Source: Massospora cicadina (lineage: Eukaryota; Entomophthoromycota; Entomophthoromycetes; Entomophthorales; Entomophthoraceae). Taken from it: 64,000 nucleotides of DNA. The translations under genes were made by a program, and so were the position numbers. The notes beneath the pieces are model-generated. The model made no database searches. It was not told where the DNA came from and saw nothing but the letters and a program-made list of their open reading frames with translations. Positions 32,925-43,501 of this stretch are shown piece after piece. Positions within the stretch are counted from its first letter, which is position 1; each line of letters opens with the position of its first letter. Where the stretch lies: assembly GCA_022478985.1 (NCBI GenBank), contig JAKSZP010005270.1:248001-312000 (forward strand), given 5' to 3'.

Positions 32925-33234
32925 CCTGCACCCCCAGTATTCCTCCACCTTCTGGGGACAGTTGGCACAATTGGCGGCTATTTGCCAGGAGGATTCTTCT
33001 ATAGGTTAGCTGACCCATTTTACCAAGTACCATCGCTTTTTTCAAGTGATCTTGGTATCCAGGATCTCCTCCACCTTATACTCCACCTCTCCAGGGTTGT
33101 CTGACTAGATCAGCTCTGGTTTTACTGGCATGGGATCTTCAAATTTCTTATGCTGCAAAACATGAAAACCTGGGTGTGTGCGCAATTCTTCTGGAAATTA
33201 TAGCTCATACGCTACCTTATTCACCTGTCTGAGG
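32925..33234 (-). pseudogene. G2 integrase end and chromodomain
   Basis: The frame resumes after the solo LTR with LRQVNKVAYEL (rest of the GPY/F module), THPGFHVLQHKKF, then EVEYKVEEILDTKI, KKRWYLVKWVS and EESSWQIAANC. These are the beta-strand and aromatic-cage pattern of a chromodomain (Tyr in EYKVEEI, Trp in YLVKW, and the later SSW), ending in PQKVEEYW. Stops at four codons. In chromoviruses this domain can direct integration to heterochromatin. Confidence 0.75.
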
Positions 33235-33239
33235 ACCTT
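33235..33239. repeat. Solo LTR target duplication, left
   Basis: ACCTT, repeated at 33737-33741. Confidence 0.8.
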
Positions 33240-33736
33240 TGTCATGATTCTAATATGACTGGACGATAAGCTCTAAGTCATTATGGTGGAATGGATAGGA
33301 TCCACCGAGTTTGATATGGTGATGATTATTCAAGCGCCTTGAAATAAGGCGATATTGGGTTGTTGGGAAATCGCTTTGAATTAGGCGACCATGAATTTAA
33401 TGAATGAAGAGTTGCCAGAACCAATGAGTTACGGCGAATTAAATTACTAAGCCATGGAAGCAGTATCATCTGAAGTCACTACAATATAGGCGAGATGAGA
33501 TAATTGAAAAAGAAGGTTGTTATTAGTTTTAGAGTAAACGGAACAGTAAGGATCTGCTGTATTGATTATATTAAATAAAATAGGGTTGTGGGAGCGAGTG
33601 CTCCATATTTATTTGTAGTTTATTCTGTTGTTTCAAGGACAACGATCATCACATCATTGGTCTTTATTGCTCAGTGGGTAGAACATTGTGAAAAAAAAAT
33701 TCAGCATATCTCTTGAAACCCACCAATTTCATAAAA
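33240..33736 (+). repeat. Solo LTR inserted in G2 integrase
   Basis: 497 bp, starting TGTCATGATTCTAATATGACT like the G1 and G3 LTRs, with the GCTCAGTGGGT box near its 3' end; its last bases (CATAAAA) are a decayed form of the TTACAACA end of the G3 LTR. Flanked by ACCTT on both sides. No internal region is present, so it arose by LTR-LTR recombination. It lies inside the GPY/F module of the G2 integrase. Confidence 0.82.
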
Positions 33737-33741
33737 ACCTT
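33737..33741. repeat. Solo LTR target duplication, right
   Basis: ACCTT, partner of 33235-33239. Confidence 0.8.
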
Positions 33742-34860
33742 GTAAGGTCCTATGTTGATGAATCTGAACTTCCTACACTGTCCCAGGTGTGTGTAGTGCT
33801 TGTCATTTATTACAAAGTAATCACCCTCTTTGAGGGGCTGAGCTTCAGCGCAATGCACATCCGCCTTCTTCTTCTGAGCCTCCACCACCTTTATTAAGTT
33901 GGCTCTCAATATCTTCAGATTTTCCCTCATTCCGGTCACTAAATCATCTGCCACAGAGTTAATTCCCCCATTGTGTCCCTCTATAGTCCGTGGGTGATAC
34001 CTGTGGTTTGCAAAAAAAGGGGACATACCAGTTGACAAGTGTGTCAGGTTGTTGTATGTGAACTGTGCAATTCTCAGCCACTTAATCCAATGGTCTTGTT
34101 GTGTGGTAAGGTAGCACCATAGGTACTGTTCAAGGGTCTGATTAACCCTTTCCATCTGGACATCCAATTGGGGATGGTAAGTGGAGGAACAGCATGGTTT
34201 AATCTTAAGACTTTCCAGGAGGTGATCCCAAAACCTAGGGATAAACTGCGGACAGCTGTCTGAGATGATCTCGTCTGGGAGTCCATGTTGGGCAAAGACC
34301 TCCCTCACGAAGATTTCCGCCATGTCCTTCGCCATGATCTTAGATGTTCATGGGAAGTTCTCCGCATATTTCATTAGTCAGTCCACTATCACCATGACCT
34401 CATTGTAGCCCTCCAATTTTGGGAGCCCTGTGATGAAATCCACACTAAGGGATGTCCAAGGCATTTGTGCAATCTGCAGTGGTTTCAGATTCCCTGCAGG
34501 TTTGCTTCAAGATGAATTCAATTGGGCACAGGTAAGGCAGTGCATGGTATACCCTCTGACAGTTCTTGCTAGGCCCAGCCAGGAGTATTTTCAAGCATAT
34601 CGGCTCAATTTTTTTCCACACCAGGGTGTCCCGCCAGGGTGTGGTCATGAAATAACTCCATTACCTTGGTTTAAAGCTTGAGTGTCGGGACCCATAGGCA
34701 GTCATGGTGCAGGATGAGGCCCCCTTCTTCCTATAATTCTTATAGACTTCGCTGAGATCCCCTCCATCTATCTCTTTCCTGACCTTGTCCCCAATTTTGG
34801 TGCATCCTTGGGCCATCCAAATCCTCTTTGCTAAGTCGGAGCGTTCTTCCTGTATCAATG
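33742..34860 (-). pseudogene. G2 integrase core
   Basis: Zinc region remnant with CLTCAQLNS near 34530. SVDFITGLPKLEGYNEVMVIVDW around 34380-34455 gives the first catalytic Asp. An open frame from 34335 carries EVFAQHGLPDEIISDSCPQF (second Asp) and YHPQLDVQMERVNQTLEQY (catalytic Glu kept, though the usual DGQTE is DVQME), then FAYNN-like FTYNNLTHLSTGMSPFFANH and GPYKV at the solo-LTR junction. The D,D,E triad is thus all present, unlike G1 and G4. The upstream part is frameshifted. Confidence 0.82.
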
Positions 34861-34869
34861 TAGCACCTG

Positions 34870-35300
34870 AGGAGAGAGCATTATGCCGTGTTTAATGCGT
34901 CTAGCTCCTCCTTTTTGATGTTCATTTTTGTGTCCTGGCTAAGTAGGTCTGGGAGTAAGTTGATCTCCATGGTTTGAATTCTATGTTGAAGTCATATTGT
35001 GACAGCTTTAGGTGCCAGCGGGCTTGTCTCTGGTTCATCCTAAGGGTGCTCTTGTGGAACTCAAGGGCCCTATGGTAGGTCCAGATTGTGAACAAGTGGC
35101 TCGCATACAACAGATGATGCTGCCACTAGTCTAGCGCTGCAACAGTTGCTAAGAGTTCCTTGTCATAGATGGGGTAGTTTGTTTCCACCGGTAGCATTTT
35201 TCTGCTGAAGTAGCATACTGGGTGCTCCAAACCATCCCCCTGTCTGCAAGAGGACCACCCTGATGGCGAAATTGGACGCATCTGTCTCCACAATAAATGG
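34870..35300 (-). pseudogene. G2 RNase H remnant
   Basis: [18 protein letters not shown] start near 35285, the YDKELLA segment near 35160, and NQRQARWHLKLSQYDFNIEFKP (34950-35030). Tf1/Tf2-like chromovirus type, with breaks. Confidence 0.7.
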
Positions 35301-36250
35301 TCAGTCAGTATCTGGGTACAATAGGACTGGCGCTGTGAGAAGGGCCTCCTTGATGGCCTGGAACGCCATCTCTTCTTCCTCTACCCATTGAAAAGGGACT
35401 TGCCCGGTCCATTGGATAAGTAGGGCTGCTGTTTCAGAGAAGTCCTTGGTTAATATCCTCAGGAAATTCACCACCCCTAAGAAACTGCGCACCCCCATTT
35501 TATCCATTGGCGCCACCCACTCCTTCTCTGCTGTCATCTTGTCCAGGTAGATGGCCGTTCCTTTTTTATAAATACAACGGTGCCTAGGAGAGATACTGAG
35601 CCCTTATAAAACTCGCATTTGGAGGGTTTCAATCGCAGGTTAGCCTTTTCTAGCACCCTGAGGACTTTCCTGAAGTCCTCCGTGTGCACCTCACGAGACT
35701 TGGAGAGCACCAGGATGTCATCCATGTATGACACAGCATTTCTTAATCAAGTCTCCCAGGGCATGATCGATGGTCCTCTGGAAAATGCTGGGGCGTTCTT
35801 AAGACCAAACGGAATGGCCTTATACTCATATAATCCTAGGTGACACTTGAAGGCCATGTATTGCTGGTGCTCAGGTACCACCGGCACTAGGTTGAAGGCG
35901 TCAACCAGGTCCAACTAAGAGAACACTTAGCTTTCAGCAATCATCTGGAGATGCTCACCATCAGCGGGATGGAAGAGGGGTCCTTTTTGGTTATGGCATT
36001 CAACCATTAGTAGTCAACACAGGGGCAGAGCTCGCCATTGTCCTTGGGGACCAGGAGGATGGGAGACACCACTAGTGATTTCGAAGGCCAATTACCCTCG
36101 CTTTAACATATCCATAACATCTAATCTAGGGCTTCACTTGCTCTGGGGTTCAGGGGTACACTGGGCTTCCTTTTGGGAGCTTCAGTTTCCTTTTGAACTA
36201 GAACGAGAATGCAAAAGGACTTTGTTGAGCGCAAGTGGCGGCAACATTTC
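35301..36250 (-). pseudogene. G2 reverse transcriptase
   Basis: SPILLVPKDNGELCPCVDY near 36020-36075, FQRTIDHALGDL near 35760, and SYMDDILVLSKS with YMDD at 35717-35728, then LRLKPSKCEFYKG and, after a break, MGVRSFLGVVNFLRILTKDFSE (35380-35500). Typical Ty3/gypsy RT. Frames break near 35900, 35740 and 35540. Confidence 0.8.
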
Positions 36251-36311
36251 TCTGGAACAGGTGTTCATAATCTCTGAATTCCTTGGGTACTCTTTCCATC
36301 TCCATACCTAG

Positions 36312-36665
36312 TTAAACTGAGTTCACGCCTAGCCTACTCCTACCTGAGGTAAAGAATTCTAACGTTACAGGTTCTTGATCCTTGGAGTGAAGCGTCACCT
36401 GGCCCTCCTCCAGATCAAAGTGTGGGGAGTGCTTATGCCACCATCTCATGCCCAGAACAATGGTGTGGGACAGGTTTGAAATAGCACAAAAGTCTTCCCA
36501 GAAGTGGTGGAGCCCCTGTTGAAGTTTGATCTTGGGCTCAATCTCCCAGCACTCTGATGACTTGGGGGTGTCCACAAGAGTCACGGTACCCTTTTCTTGC
36601 ATTTTTGCTTTTATTTTATTGGCTAACTCCCAGTTCAGGTAACATTCTTCAGCTTCAGTGTCCAC
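36312..36665 (-). pseudogene. G2 protease, active site altered
   Basis: Open for 117 codons. ALVDTEAEECYL stands where chromoviruses have a D-S/T-G-A-x-x-x-F-I active site; the Gly is Glu here. HTIVLGMRWWHKHSPHFDL (about 36420-36480) matches the family's I-L-G-x-x-W-x-x-x-x-P-x-I-D segment. Confidence 0.72.
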
Positions 36666-36699
36666 TAGCGCCCACAGTTTTTCTAACCTAACCCTTTTC

Positions 36700-37675
36700 C
36701 CTTCTCCTTTCTCTTCAAAGTGAGCGGAATAAACATATAAGAGGAACAGTTTCCTTTATTGAGTGAAGAAGTGTAAGCGGAGGTCAGGCGAAGGTTGTAA
36801 GTGGGGCTTTCCAAGCCGCAGAGAGTTGCTGGTGCAGGATCTGTAGGGCGTGGGGCAGTTTCACCAGAGGCAACCTGCTCTTGTTGCCCAACATGGTTTG
36901 AGATGGGCTCTTACTCCATGTGTCATCCATGGAATCTACTAAGGTTCCCGGGCACAGAGGTCCTGGATTGGGCCAGAGCTAGCTGATTCTCTACCTGGGA
37001 GGCAACAGTGAACTCTTCCTACAAGGTTGCCCCCAGGCGGGGCAGAAGCCATAGCCATGAGAATGTCCAGGCAATGGTTCTGTCTAAACATCTGTGCGAG
37101 CTGGGAAGCAGTCACTTTTGAAGCTTTGGTTAGGGGCTGGAACAGCCAAGCGTACTCCTTGACGGCCATTAACCCTTGGTTAGGGCCAAGAGCGCTGACC
37201 AGGCAACATCCTGAGAGCCATTTGGGGTGGCGGCTCTTTCAACCAAATGGAGGCAGTCCTCCAGAGAGGTTGGAAGGGCTGGCTATGTTTCCAAGAGGGC
37301 AGTGAGCCAGATGGACAAGTACTTTATCAGGTATGCTATCAGCTGGGCGATCTGGAGGGATTCTGCTTTTGTCCCCCAGTGGCCGTGGTGAGTCAGGCCT
37401 GCAATCTAATGCGAGAGAAGGTACCATGCACTAAACTCAACTCCTCCGGGGTCAGTGCTTGTCTAAACTTGGACGTGGCATCTACCTGTTGGACATAAGC
37501 AAAGAAGTTCTCTCAGGATGGGAGGAGGTGAGAGGCTTCCCTTAGCAGGAACAGGATGGAAAAGATAACCATCAGGAGAGTGGTTGTGTGCTCATACCAA
37601 GTGGGTAGGGCTCTCTCGTATGGTTTCCCCATCCCATCCCATAAAAGGGAGATGAGATTAATGAATTTTGTCTAA
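36700..37675 (-). pseudogene. G2 gag remnant
   Basis: Occupies the place between protease and the 5' LTR. Segments such as VKEYAWLFQPLTKASKVTA and a Gln-rich YSSFL-like stretch are protein-like, but I saw no knuckle and no capsid motif certain enough to name. No clear tRNA primer site follows the 5' LTR. Confidence 0.45.
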
Positions 37676-38796
37676 TGTGATGAACGGGGTCCCTCCACAT
37701 TGCCATGAAACAGTTGGGCAAAAGGGCCCGAGTTGAGGGCCCACAAACATGAGAGTGCTGCTGTTGTCAGGTCCTTCATTTGTTGGCTTGATGAAAGATT
37801 AAATATCCTTAGAATATGGTAAGAATAATGTTCACACTGAGGAGAACAGTCTGTCCACCAGAGAGAGCGTACAGAGAGGCAACTTCTCTATCAAAGTCTG
37901 AGGAATGGTACATTTTTCGCTCAAAATCCAGGGTTTTCTACCAAAATCTGAATAAACGATTTAGAGATTTAAAATTTTGTTTCTATTTTTTGAGGTTTTA
38001 TTGTATATTAGAAAATGAAGTTGTCCTAAACACCTTCATCTTGCTGTATTTATGTTAGGGAATAGGGGAATATGAGGGAATTTGTTCCTGCGGAGTCTGT
38101 GGGCAGTGAGCCATCTGCAGGCCTATTTCAAGAATCTCAGCCCCTAATATTCCCATCTAGGCCATTCTAGACTGTTCGTTGAGTACCCCAGGCGTTGTGA
38201 AACTTTTACGCATTTAATATCGTTCATCAAGGATGAATCAGAGCCAGCATTTCCATGTCAACTTTTTGATTAAAATTTGTTAAAATTTTCTGGTGACTTC
38301 TGATTCGCTCAGCTGCTGCTCCCCTCAATTTCATTACTTCAGATTTGGCATAATTCAGCTTGACAGCCCCTGATTTGATGGGCTGCTCTTTTCCATTGCT
38401 CTTTATATTCTTGGTTAGTGGTGGATTCGGATTTTCAGCCCCTGATTTGCTGAGCTGCCCATTGCCATGGTTCTCAATGTTACCACTTTTGGCATAATTT
38501 TGCTTGGCTGCCCTTGATTTGCTGGCTTCCCTTTTCCGTTGTCATCATTATTTCTCATTTTAGCAGATTTCAGGTTGATGGCCTTTAATTGGCCTGCTTG
38601 CCATTTACGTCAGCCCTTGCCACCTCCACTCCAAAGTTTATTCAATTTATTAGATCTGATTCATCAATATGCATTTCCAAGGGTCATTGCCCTCAAACAA
38701 TGATTTTATTAGCATTATCAATATTATTATGAGCCCTGATTCCCACCTTGGGGGGTCAGATCTATGTGACAGTCATGCTGCGCCTTGACCGTCACA
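37676..38796 (-). repeat. G2 5' LTR
   Basis: 1121 bp, partner of 31762-32902, with inverted termini TGTGA/TCACA. The 72-bp array lies at about 38301-38600. Confidence 0.85.
38301..38600. repeat. Five degenerate 72-bp repeat units inside the G2 5' LTR
   Basis: Cores at about 38301, 38371, 38443, 38515 and 38585 (70-72 bp apart), in register with those of the other LTR. Confidence 0.7.
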
Positions 38797-39260
38797 AACC
38801 CCATTTTTACTCACTGCTGTCATTTCCATCATTGAGATAAATTCCCATTTTATAAATATTTCCATACAAAGGCTGCTGATGCAGCTGCTGCACCCACTAA
38901 CTCCCCCTCTGCCATGCCCTCCATGTGGCGATTAGCCACACTATGAGGGTTTTTCTATACTTAACTTTCTTTAGATTTCCCCGAGGATGCCAAATTTTAA
39001 TTTGAAGAACTAGCCTTAGAAGCTATTCGCATGTGCCAATGCGGCAAGATCTTCACTCTATGACCCCAAACACCCCTAAACCTGTGAAAACAAAAAATCC
39101 TTCAGATGTGTGCCCAAGTTTATTACCTTTGCCAAATTTCAACTCACCCATTTTGTTGAGGTGATGCACACTGCTGGCCTCATTGATGAGGAGAACCCTA
39201 CCTCTTTCTCCTTCTGCCGCACACCACTGATCCTCCAACTCCCCTTCTGTCTACCTTTGC
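38797..39260 (+). pseudogene. Z2 ORF1-like protein, C-terminal part
   Basis: After G2 the frame(s) carry a FPEDAKF.FEELALEAI segment (about 38975-39030) and FITFAKFQLTHFVEVMHTAGLIDEENP (39118-39200). The latter matches LITFAEHQFAQYVEAMDTTGIINEENP in Z4 and, more distantly, the VLLA.FVET....LDAEEEN segment of Z1/Z3. Function of this C-terminal domain is unknown. Confidence 0.55.
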
Positions 39261-39452
39261 CCACCACCTAAAGCCAGCACAGGACGAAATCCCCACCCCC
39301 TCTTCCCCTTCTAGAATGGATGCTTAGGCTAATGTTTCAGCACTATTCTAGGATTTTTATTTAACTTTCCCTTTAATTAGCACACTATAAATAAAGAAAT
39401 GTGGAGGCCCCCTCTCTTGGGTTGGGCCTTACTAAAACAAAAAAATCAAAAC

Positions 39453-39739
39453 ATTTTATATTAAATAGTATTTAGTTACAACTAGATATACTTTACTTAG
39501 CCTATGGAGGGACATAAATTTGATGTAACACCATAAAATTAGTTTATAAAAGGAGTTACGTTATATATAATTATATAGATTTAAAGCTAAATATCTAAGC
39601 TGATGCTATAGTTACAAACCATGTTTGCTGTCAAGAAACCTATATTATGACATAGCTTTTATCCTTTTTTGGTGAGGCTCTTATTATCTTTACAGAAGAT
39701 ATACAATTTTATGTGTTTAATAAGAGCCTTGATATTTAT
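39453..39739. other. AT-rich spacer
   Basis: No gene or repeat recognised. Confidence 0.5.
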
Positions 39740-39755
39740 CTAAGGACAAAATGTT
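39740..39755. repeat. Z3 target duplication, left
   Basis: CTAAGGACAAAATGTT, perfect 16-bp match to 41151-41166. Confidence 0.9.
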
Positions 39756-41150
39756 CGATTTATTTGAGGTACGCCAACCAGGAGATGGACAGTACCAAAC
39801 ACAACACTCAAAACAACAAAACAAAACTACTAACCAGGTGGTAATCAGAAACAGTTAGTTCACCATGGCAGAGGGTGAGGAGGGGTGGGGGGTTGGTTTT
39901 CACAAAGACCCACCTCAATCATGGAATGTTGGTTACAGTACCAGATCAGAGCAGAGAGCCAGGGTGGTGGGGCATCTGCATAGTGGGGGTTGAGGTCAGC
40001 ATAGTAGGAGTTTTCCTCTTCCGCATCAAGATAATGATGGGAAAGTGTTTCAACAAAAGCTGCGAGGAGAACTTCAGCTTCTTTGCGGGCTTCAGGAAGT
40101 TGGGTGAAAAGGGAGATACTGTGGCGGGTGATTTTGGCTGAGGGATTGAATGAAGCAATCGTTGCGACATTCATAACAGCAATTTCAGCATCATCAAATA
40201 GTTTCAAGATGTCACTGCAGGGAGATTCAGGGAAGTTGGGGGGAAGAAGAGGGTGGGCAGGCCATGCTGGAGCTGAGCCACTGACTGGGCCACCGCGGTG
40301 CGTAGTTTCAGGCAGTGAGGAGAGGCCACCGCAGCCAAGGCGAGCTGGTGATCACTTTGGAAGGGGGCTGTATTGGGTAGAGGAACGAAATGGCGAGAGG
40401 TAGGGGTTTCATCAAAGTCAGGAAGGAAAAATTCCTCCTGACCATAATCGCCTTGGCAGAGAGGTTGACCTGTATGCTTACTAATGAGGACAGTACCTGA
40501 TTCGTCAGTTTCAGCCAATAGATCCCATGGATTTTGGTTTACTGGAATAGTGGCGTTCAAATTTGGGTGGGTGGGATTGGGCGAATGGGCAGCTGCTTAT
40601 ATGCCAATGGTGGTCCAAGCATTGCTCTGATTGGCTGGGGTAGATTTAGGTGGAAGAGTGAGGCTGGAGGTTTTGGGGGGCTGATTTTCCATGTGGGCCC
40701 ACTGAACGAGATTGGAGGGTGGGAGGGGGCAGCAAAGCGCCCCATACTGAACCTCCAGAGGGGGCTCAGAAGCTGCAGCAGCGGACTTGGCCTGAGGGCA
40801 CGCTCTTTTTGCATGGTTGAGGCCAAAGCAGAGGGAACAAATATGCCTACCATTATTGACTTGAGCCCAAAAGAAATGAATAAAGTTGCAGCCACACTAG
40901 CGCGGGGTGGGATTTGTTGGGCTATGGTAGGGTGGTGTGGTATGATGGTGGCTGTTGCCCGAGGAGCAGCAAGGCGCTCTGCACCAGATGGAATGGCAAA
41001 GATGAGGTTGGGCTGAGTGCTATAAGCCATGAATCCTGCGACCAACTTGTCATACAAAACCTGGGGTGGAAGGTAGATGGGAGATTTGCAAAGGATACTA
41101 CCAGCGTGGTGTCTGAAGGGAGGCGAGTATGGGTTGTGGGAATGGGGGTT
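39756..41150 (-). mobile_element. Z3: ORF1-only element, 5'-truncated
   Basis: 1395 bp, inverted copy of Z1 positions 1479-2875, flanked by a perfect 16-bp duplication. It lacks the first 0.5 kb of Z1 but reaches the same 3' end, which is the signature of incomplete target-primed reverse transcription. The 3' tail (+ strand TTGAGGTACGCCAACCAGGA, 39764-39783) resembles the LINE and SINE tails. Confidence 0.85.
39870..41140 (-). pseudogene. Z3 ORF1-like protein, broken
   Basis: The RRM-like region (VLYDKLVAGFMAYS and FAIPSGAERLAAP, about 40970-41060), knuckle CSLCFGLNHAKRAC intact but in a shifted frame (about 40795-40840), Pro-rich linker, then NPWDLLAETDESG to FDDAEIAVMNVATIASFNPS (40204-40560 and 39860-40207) and ADAPPPWLSALIWYC at the end. 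Frame changes near 40850, 40560 and 40200. More intact at its C-terminus than Z1, so it shows the family's full C-terminal domain. Confidence 0.62.
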
Positions 41151-41166
41151 CTAAGGACAAAATGTT
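41151..41166. repeat. Z3 target duplication, right
   Basis: CTAAGGACAAAATGTT. Confidence 0.9.
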
Positions 41167-42487
41167 GATATTCTTTATTTACTATAGTCATGGGCTTATA
41201 AACAAACAACTTTAATTATTCCAACTACTTTATGACTGTATTGTATAGTACACTTATAAAATTTCTTTTCTCAAGCCTTCAAAACAGGTGAAAAAAGACT
41301 TTTTAAACTATAAAGCATTTATTAGAACTTAATTTAAATAATATTGATTATTTTCTTAATTTAAGTCACCTCACATATAGCCAAAACTAAACTTTAAAGC
41401 TTTTTGGGGCCTCTATAAGCTCTGGGATAACTGTAAACCATTGTTTCATATTAATTTTTCATTCATGATTGCTGCTATATAAGTTTTAAACTCTTGATAT
41501 CATGAAATTTCCTAGTAGAGGTCATACAATCAGTAATTTTTGGTATTTTCATAAGTTACGTCTTTTGGCTTCCATAATAATGCAGCTTCTTCTATATTTT
41601 ATTTTTATTTTCTGTGGACTTCTTTATTTATTGTTATAATTTAGTGTTCACTTTATTTTTTATAAATTAAATAAAAAGCAAAAGTACTCTAATGTATTGC
41701 TACTAATGCTTTGCCCAGTTCTTATTCTGACAGAGACATTTATGATTATTCATTACAAAATTTTATGCTATAAAGAAATAAATTTGATATATGACTCTCT
41801 TTTCATGATCAAATGTTTCATTTTTTGCATGTTCAGTAAAAGCGAATCTTTTTGTTGTTTACTTGAGTGATCAAAAATTTACATAGCATTAACTTTACCA
41901 ATTATTAATAAACTTTTTAAATAATATAAATTTCTTTATATTCACCAAATCTGATAAAAGTTAGGTTTTAAACAAAAATTAATACTACACTAATTGCTCT
42001 TCAACCTTAATTTAGTATCTACTATTCTACTACTATTGTATAAAAGTATCTCATACCAGCATATATAGAATGTTTTGGAATCATTTGCTTTAGAAAAGTT
42101 AAAAGTATTAACTATTTAACTATGTGTATGTCATAGTGAGATTACTTGATAAGCTTGTTTTTTTTCTGTTTACGTTTATAAACCAAGGTCCTTAGTTCTC
42201 AAAGATATTCTGTCTTCTTTGAAATTTGAGGAAGTGTATTGGGAGTTCTTGTTATACTGGCATTATCATCCATTTTTCACCACAAAAGTAGTGGCATGTT
42301 TTTTATTATTTAGATGGCTGAGGTAATGATGAATCATGGTTCCTGTCAGGTAATTGTTTTATAATAGATATAAGAATTACTAAACCATATGGTCCTTTAG
42401 AAAAGTTGTTTTATTTAGGTAGTAGGTTTTTAGATAACATATAGTTTCAACGTTCATTTTGTGGCTTTAAGTGGTTGTTATTGCTTA
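41167..42487. other. AT-rich spacer, no gene seen
   Basis: Very AT-rich, with no coding frame of note and no recognised repeat. Confidence 0.55.
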
Positions 42488-42507
42488 CTTATACCTGGTT
42501 TACTAAA
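42488..42507. repeat. S3 target duplication, left
   Basis: CTTATACCTGGTTTACTAAA, perfect 20-bp match to 42791-42810. Confidence 0.92.
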
Positions 42508-42790
42508 TTTTTTAAATTTTATTTTAGGTGGGCTGACCTGGGGATGGTACTGCACCGATTAGGGAAGTGAAGAAAATGGGAAAGGAGGATAAAACCCAGA
42601 AAACCTCCATGCGCGGCGTATGATAGGCCAGGAACTCCATGGACCGCCTTTGCTATTCACTATCTTGTTTTGGGGCATTGGCGCACAAAACCAACACAGT
42701 CAAAATCGTCCCCTACCCAAAGTCCATTACCAGGATCAAACTTGGGAGGCAGTGGTAGAGGGTCCATACTCTACCATTGGGGTATCCTCC
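42508..42790 (-). mobile_element. S3: tRNA-derived SINE
   Basis: 283 bp with a perfect 20-bp target duplication. The minus strand starts GGAGGATACCCCAATGGTAGAG (the CCAATGGTAGAG part fits a tRNA A box, + strand 42770-42785) and has a B-box-like AGTTTGATCCT (42732-42742). A body of unknown origin follows, then a tail whose + strand is TAGGTGGGCTGACCTGGGGA (42525-42544), ending in an A-rich run (T-rich on +). Non-coding, and presumably transcribed by pol III when active. Confidence 0.82.
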
Positions 42791-42810
42791 CTTATACCTG
42801 GTTTACTAAA
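42791..42810. repeat. S3 target duplication, right
   Basis: CTTATACCTGGTTTACTAAA. Confidence 0.92.
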
Positions 42811-42935
42811 CAAACAACAAATTAAATTTGCAAATATGCTTATCAATCAATTATGTGATAAAAATTATAATATTTCTAAACTCCTTTTTAATCCTTTTTA
42901 ATTAGTATAGTTATTAAATTCATAAAAGGACGATT

Positions 42936-42940
42936 ACTAC
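42936..42940. repeat. G5 target duplication, left
   Basis: ACTAC, repeated at 50867-50871. Confidence 0.65.
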
Positions 42941-43501
42941 TTATTTTTTAATCAATCTTGAAGGCCATTTCCTTTTATAGGAAACACAAACTTATAGTCA
43001 AAAGAGCACCTTAAGAATCTTCCTGTGACTTATGTCTCAAGGATAATCTCTTGGCGAGATTAGAGTCATCTCCAAAGCAAATCTCTGATAATCGAGCAGG
43101 TAAAATCTCTAGTCATCATTAGGTAATCTCTAGTAATACTAGACAATAGTCTATATTACTAAGTATATCTTTATGGCTTTAAAACTAAGGGATAGCTTTG
43201 GCAAAAATAGGGATTGAGTAGGTTATGGAAATTTCTGGAATCATGCAACGGAATGTGGGGGATTCCAGAAGACACAATATTTCCTGATTGATATGGAAGA
43301 TTCAGAGAAACTTCAAATGGCAAGAACTTTACCAGATATTTCACCTAATTGCTAAAGCATGATTTTAATTGCTCATTTTGGAGTTCAGCATTTGTTGCAA
43401 TTTTGGTAGCTTTTGAGGTTGCAGAACTCAATTGATTAGGTTTCAAATTATATAGCATTTAAGTTTCATCTAAACTAGTTTGACTCACATAATTCCTGAC
43501 A
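42941..43501 (-). repeat. G5 3' LTR
   Basis: 561 bp. On the minus strand it starts TGTCAGGAATTATG. Preceded by the purine-rich TTGAGGGGTTT. Pairs with the interrupted LTR at 48380-50866. Confidence 0.75.

Larger units (their letters stand above)
31762..38796 (-). mobile_element. G2: chromodomain Ty3/gypsy element (chromovirus)
   Basis: Two LTRs of about 1.13 kb bracket gag, protease, RT, RNase H, integrase and a C-terminal chromodomain, all on the minus strand. AACCCC abuts both outer ends (31755-31760, with one extra C, and 38797-38802) and is the probable target duplication. G2 interrupts Z2 and is interrupted by a solo LTR at 33240-33736. Internal genes are broken, yet the integrase is open over 223 codons. 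Confidence 0.88.
30590..39443 (+). mobile_element. Z2: ORF1-only element, split by G2
   Basis: 5' part at 30590-31761 and 3' part at 38797-39443, with G2 between. It is homologous to Z4 along both parts, and the two parts join at FFTQPP versus FFIDPP in Z4. The 3' end (GGGTTGG near 39419, then ACTAAAAC) matches the 3' end of Z4. AATCAAAAC at 30572-30580 and 39444-39452 is a possible decayed target duplication. Confidence 0.65.

Noticed and set aside
32773..33009. ORF with a Cys-rich stretch (CLRCCQGY) taken at first as a zinc knuckle
   Set aside because: It overlaps the end of the G2 LTR and the antisense of the chromodomain, and spacing does not fit CCHC.
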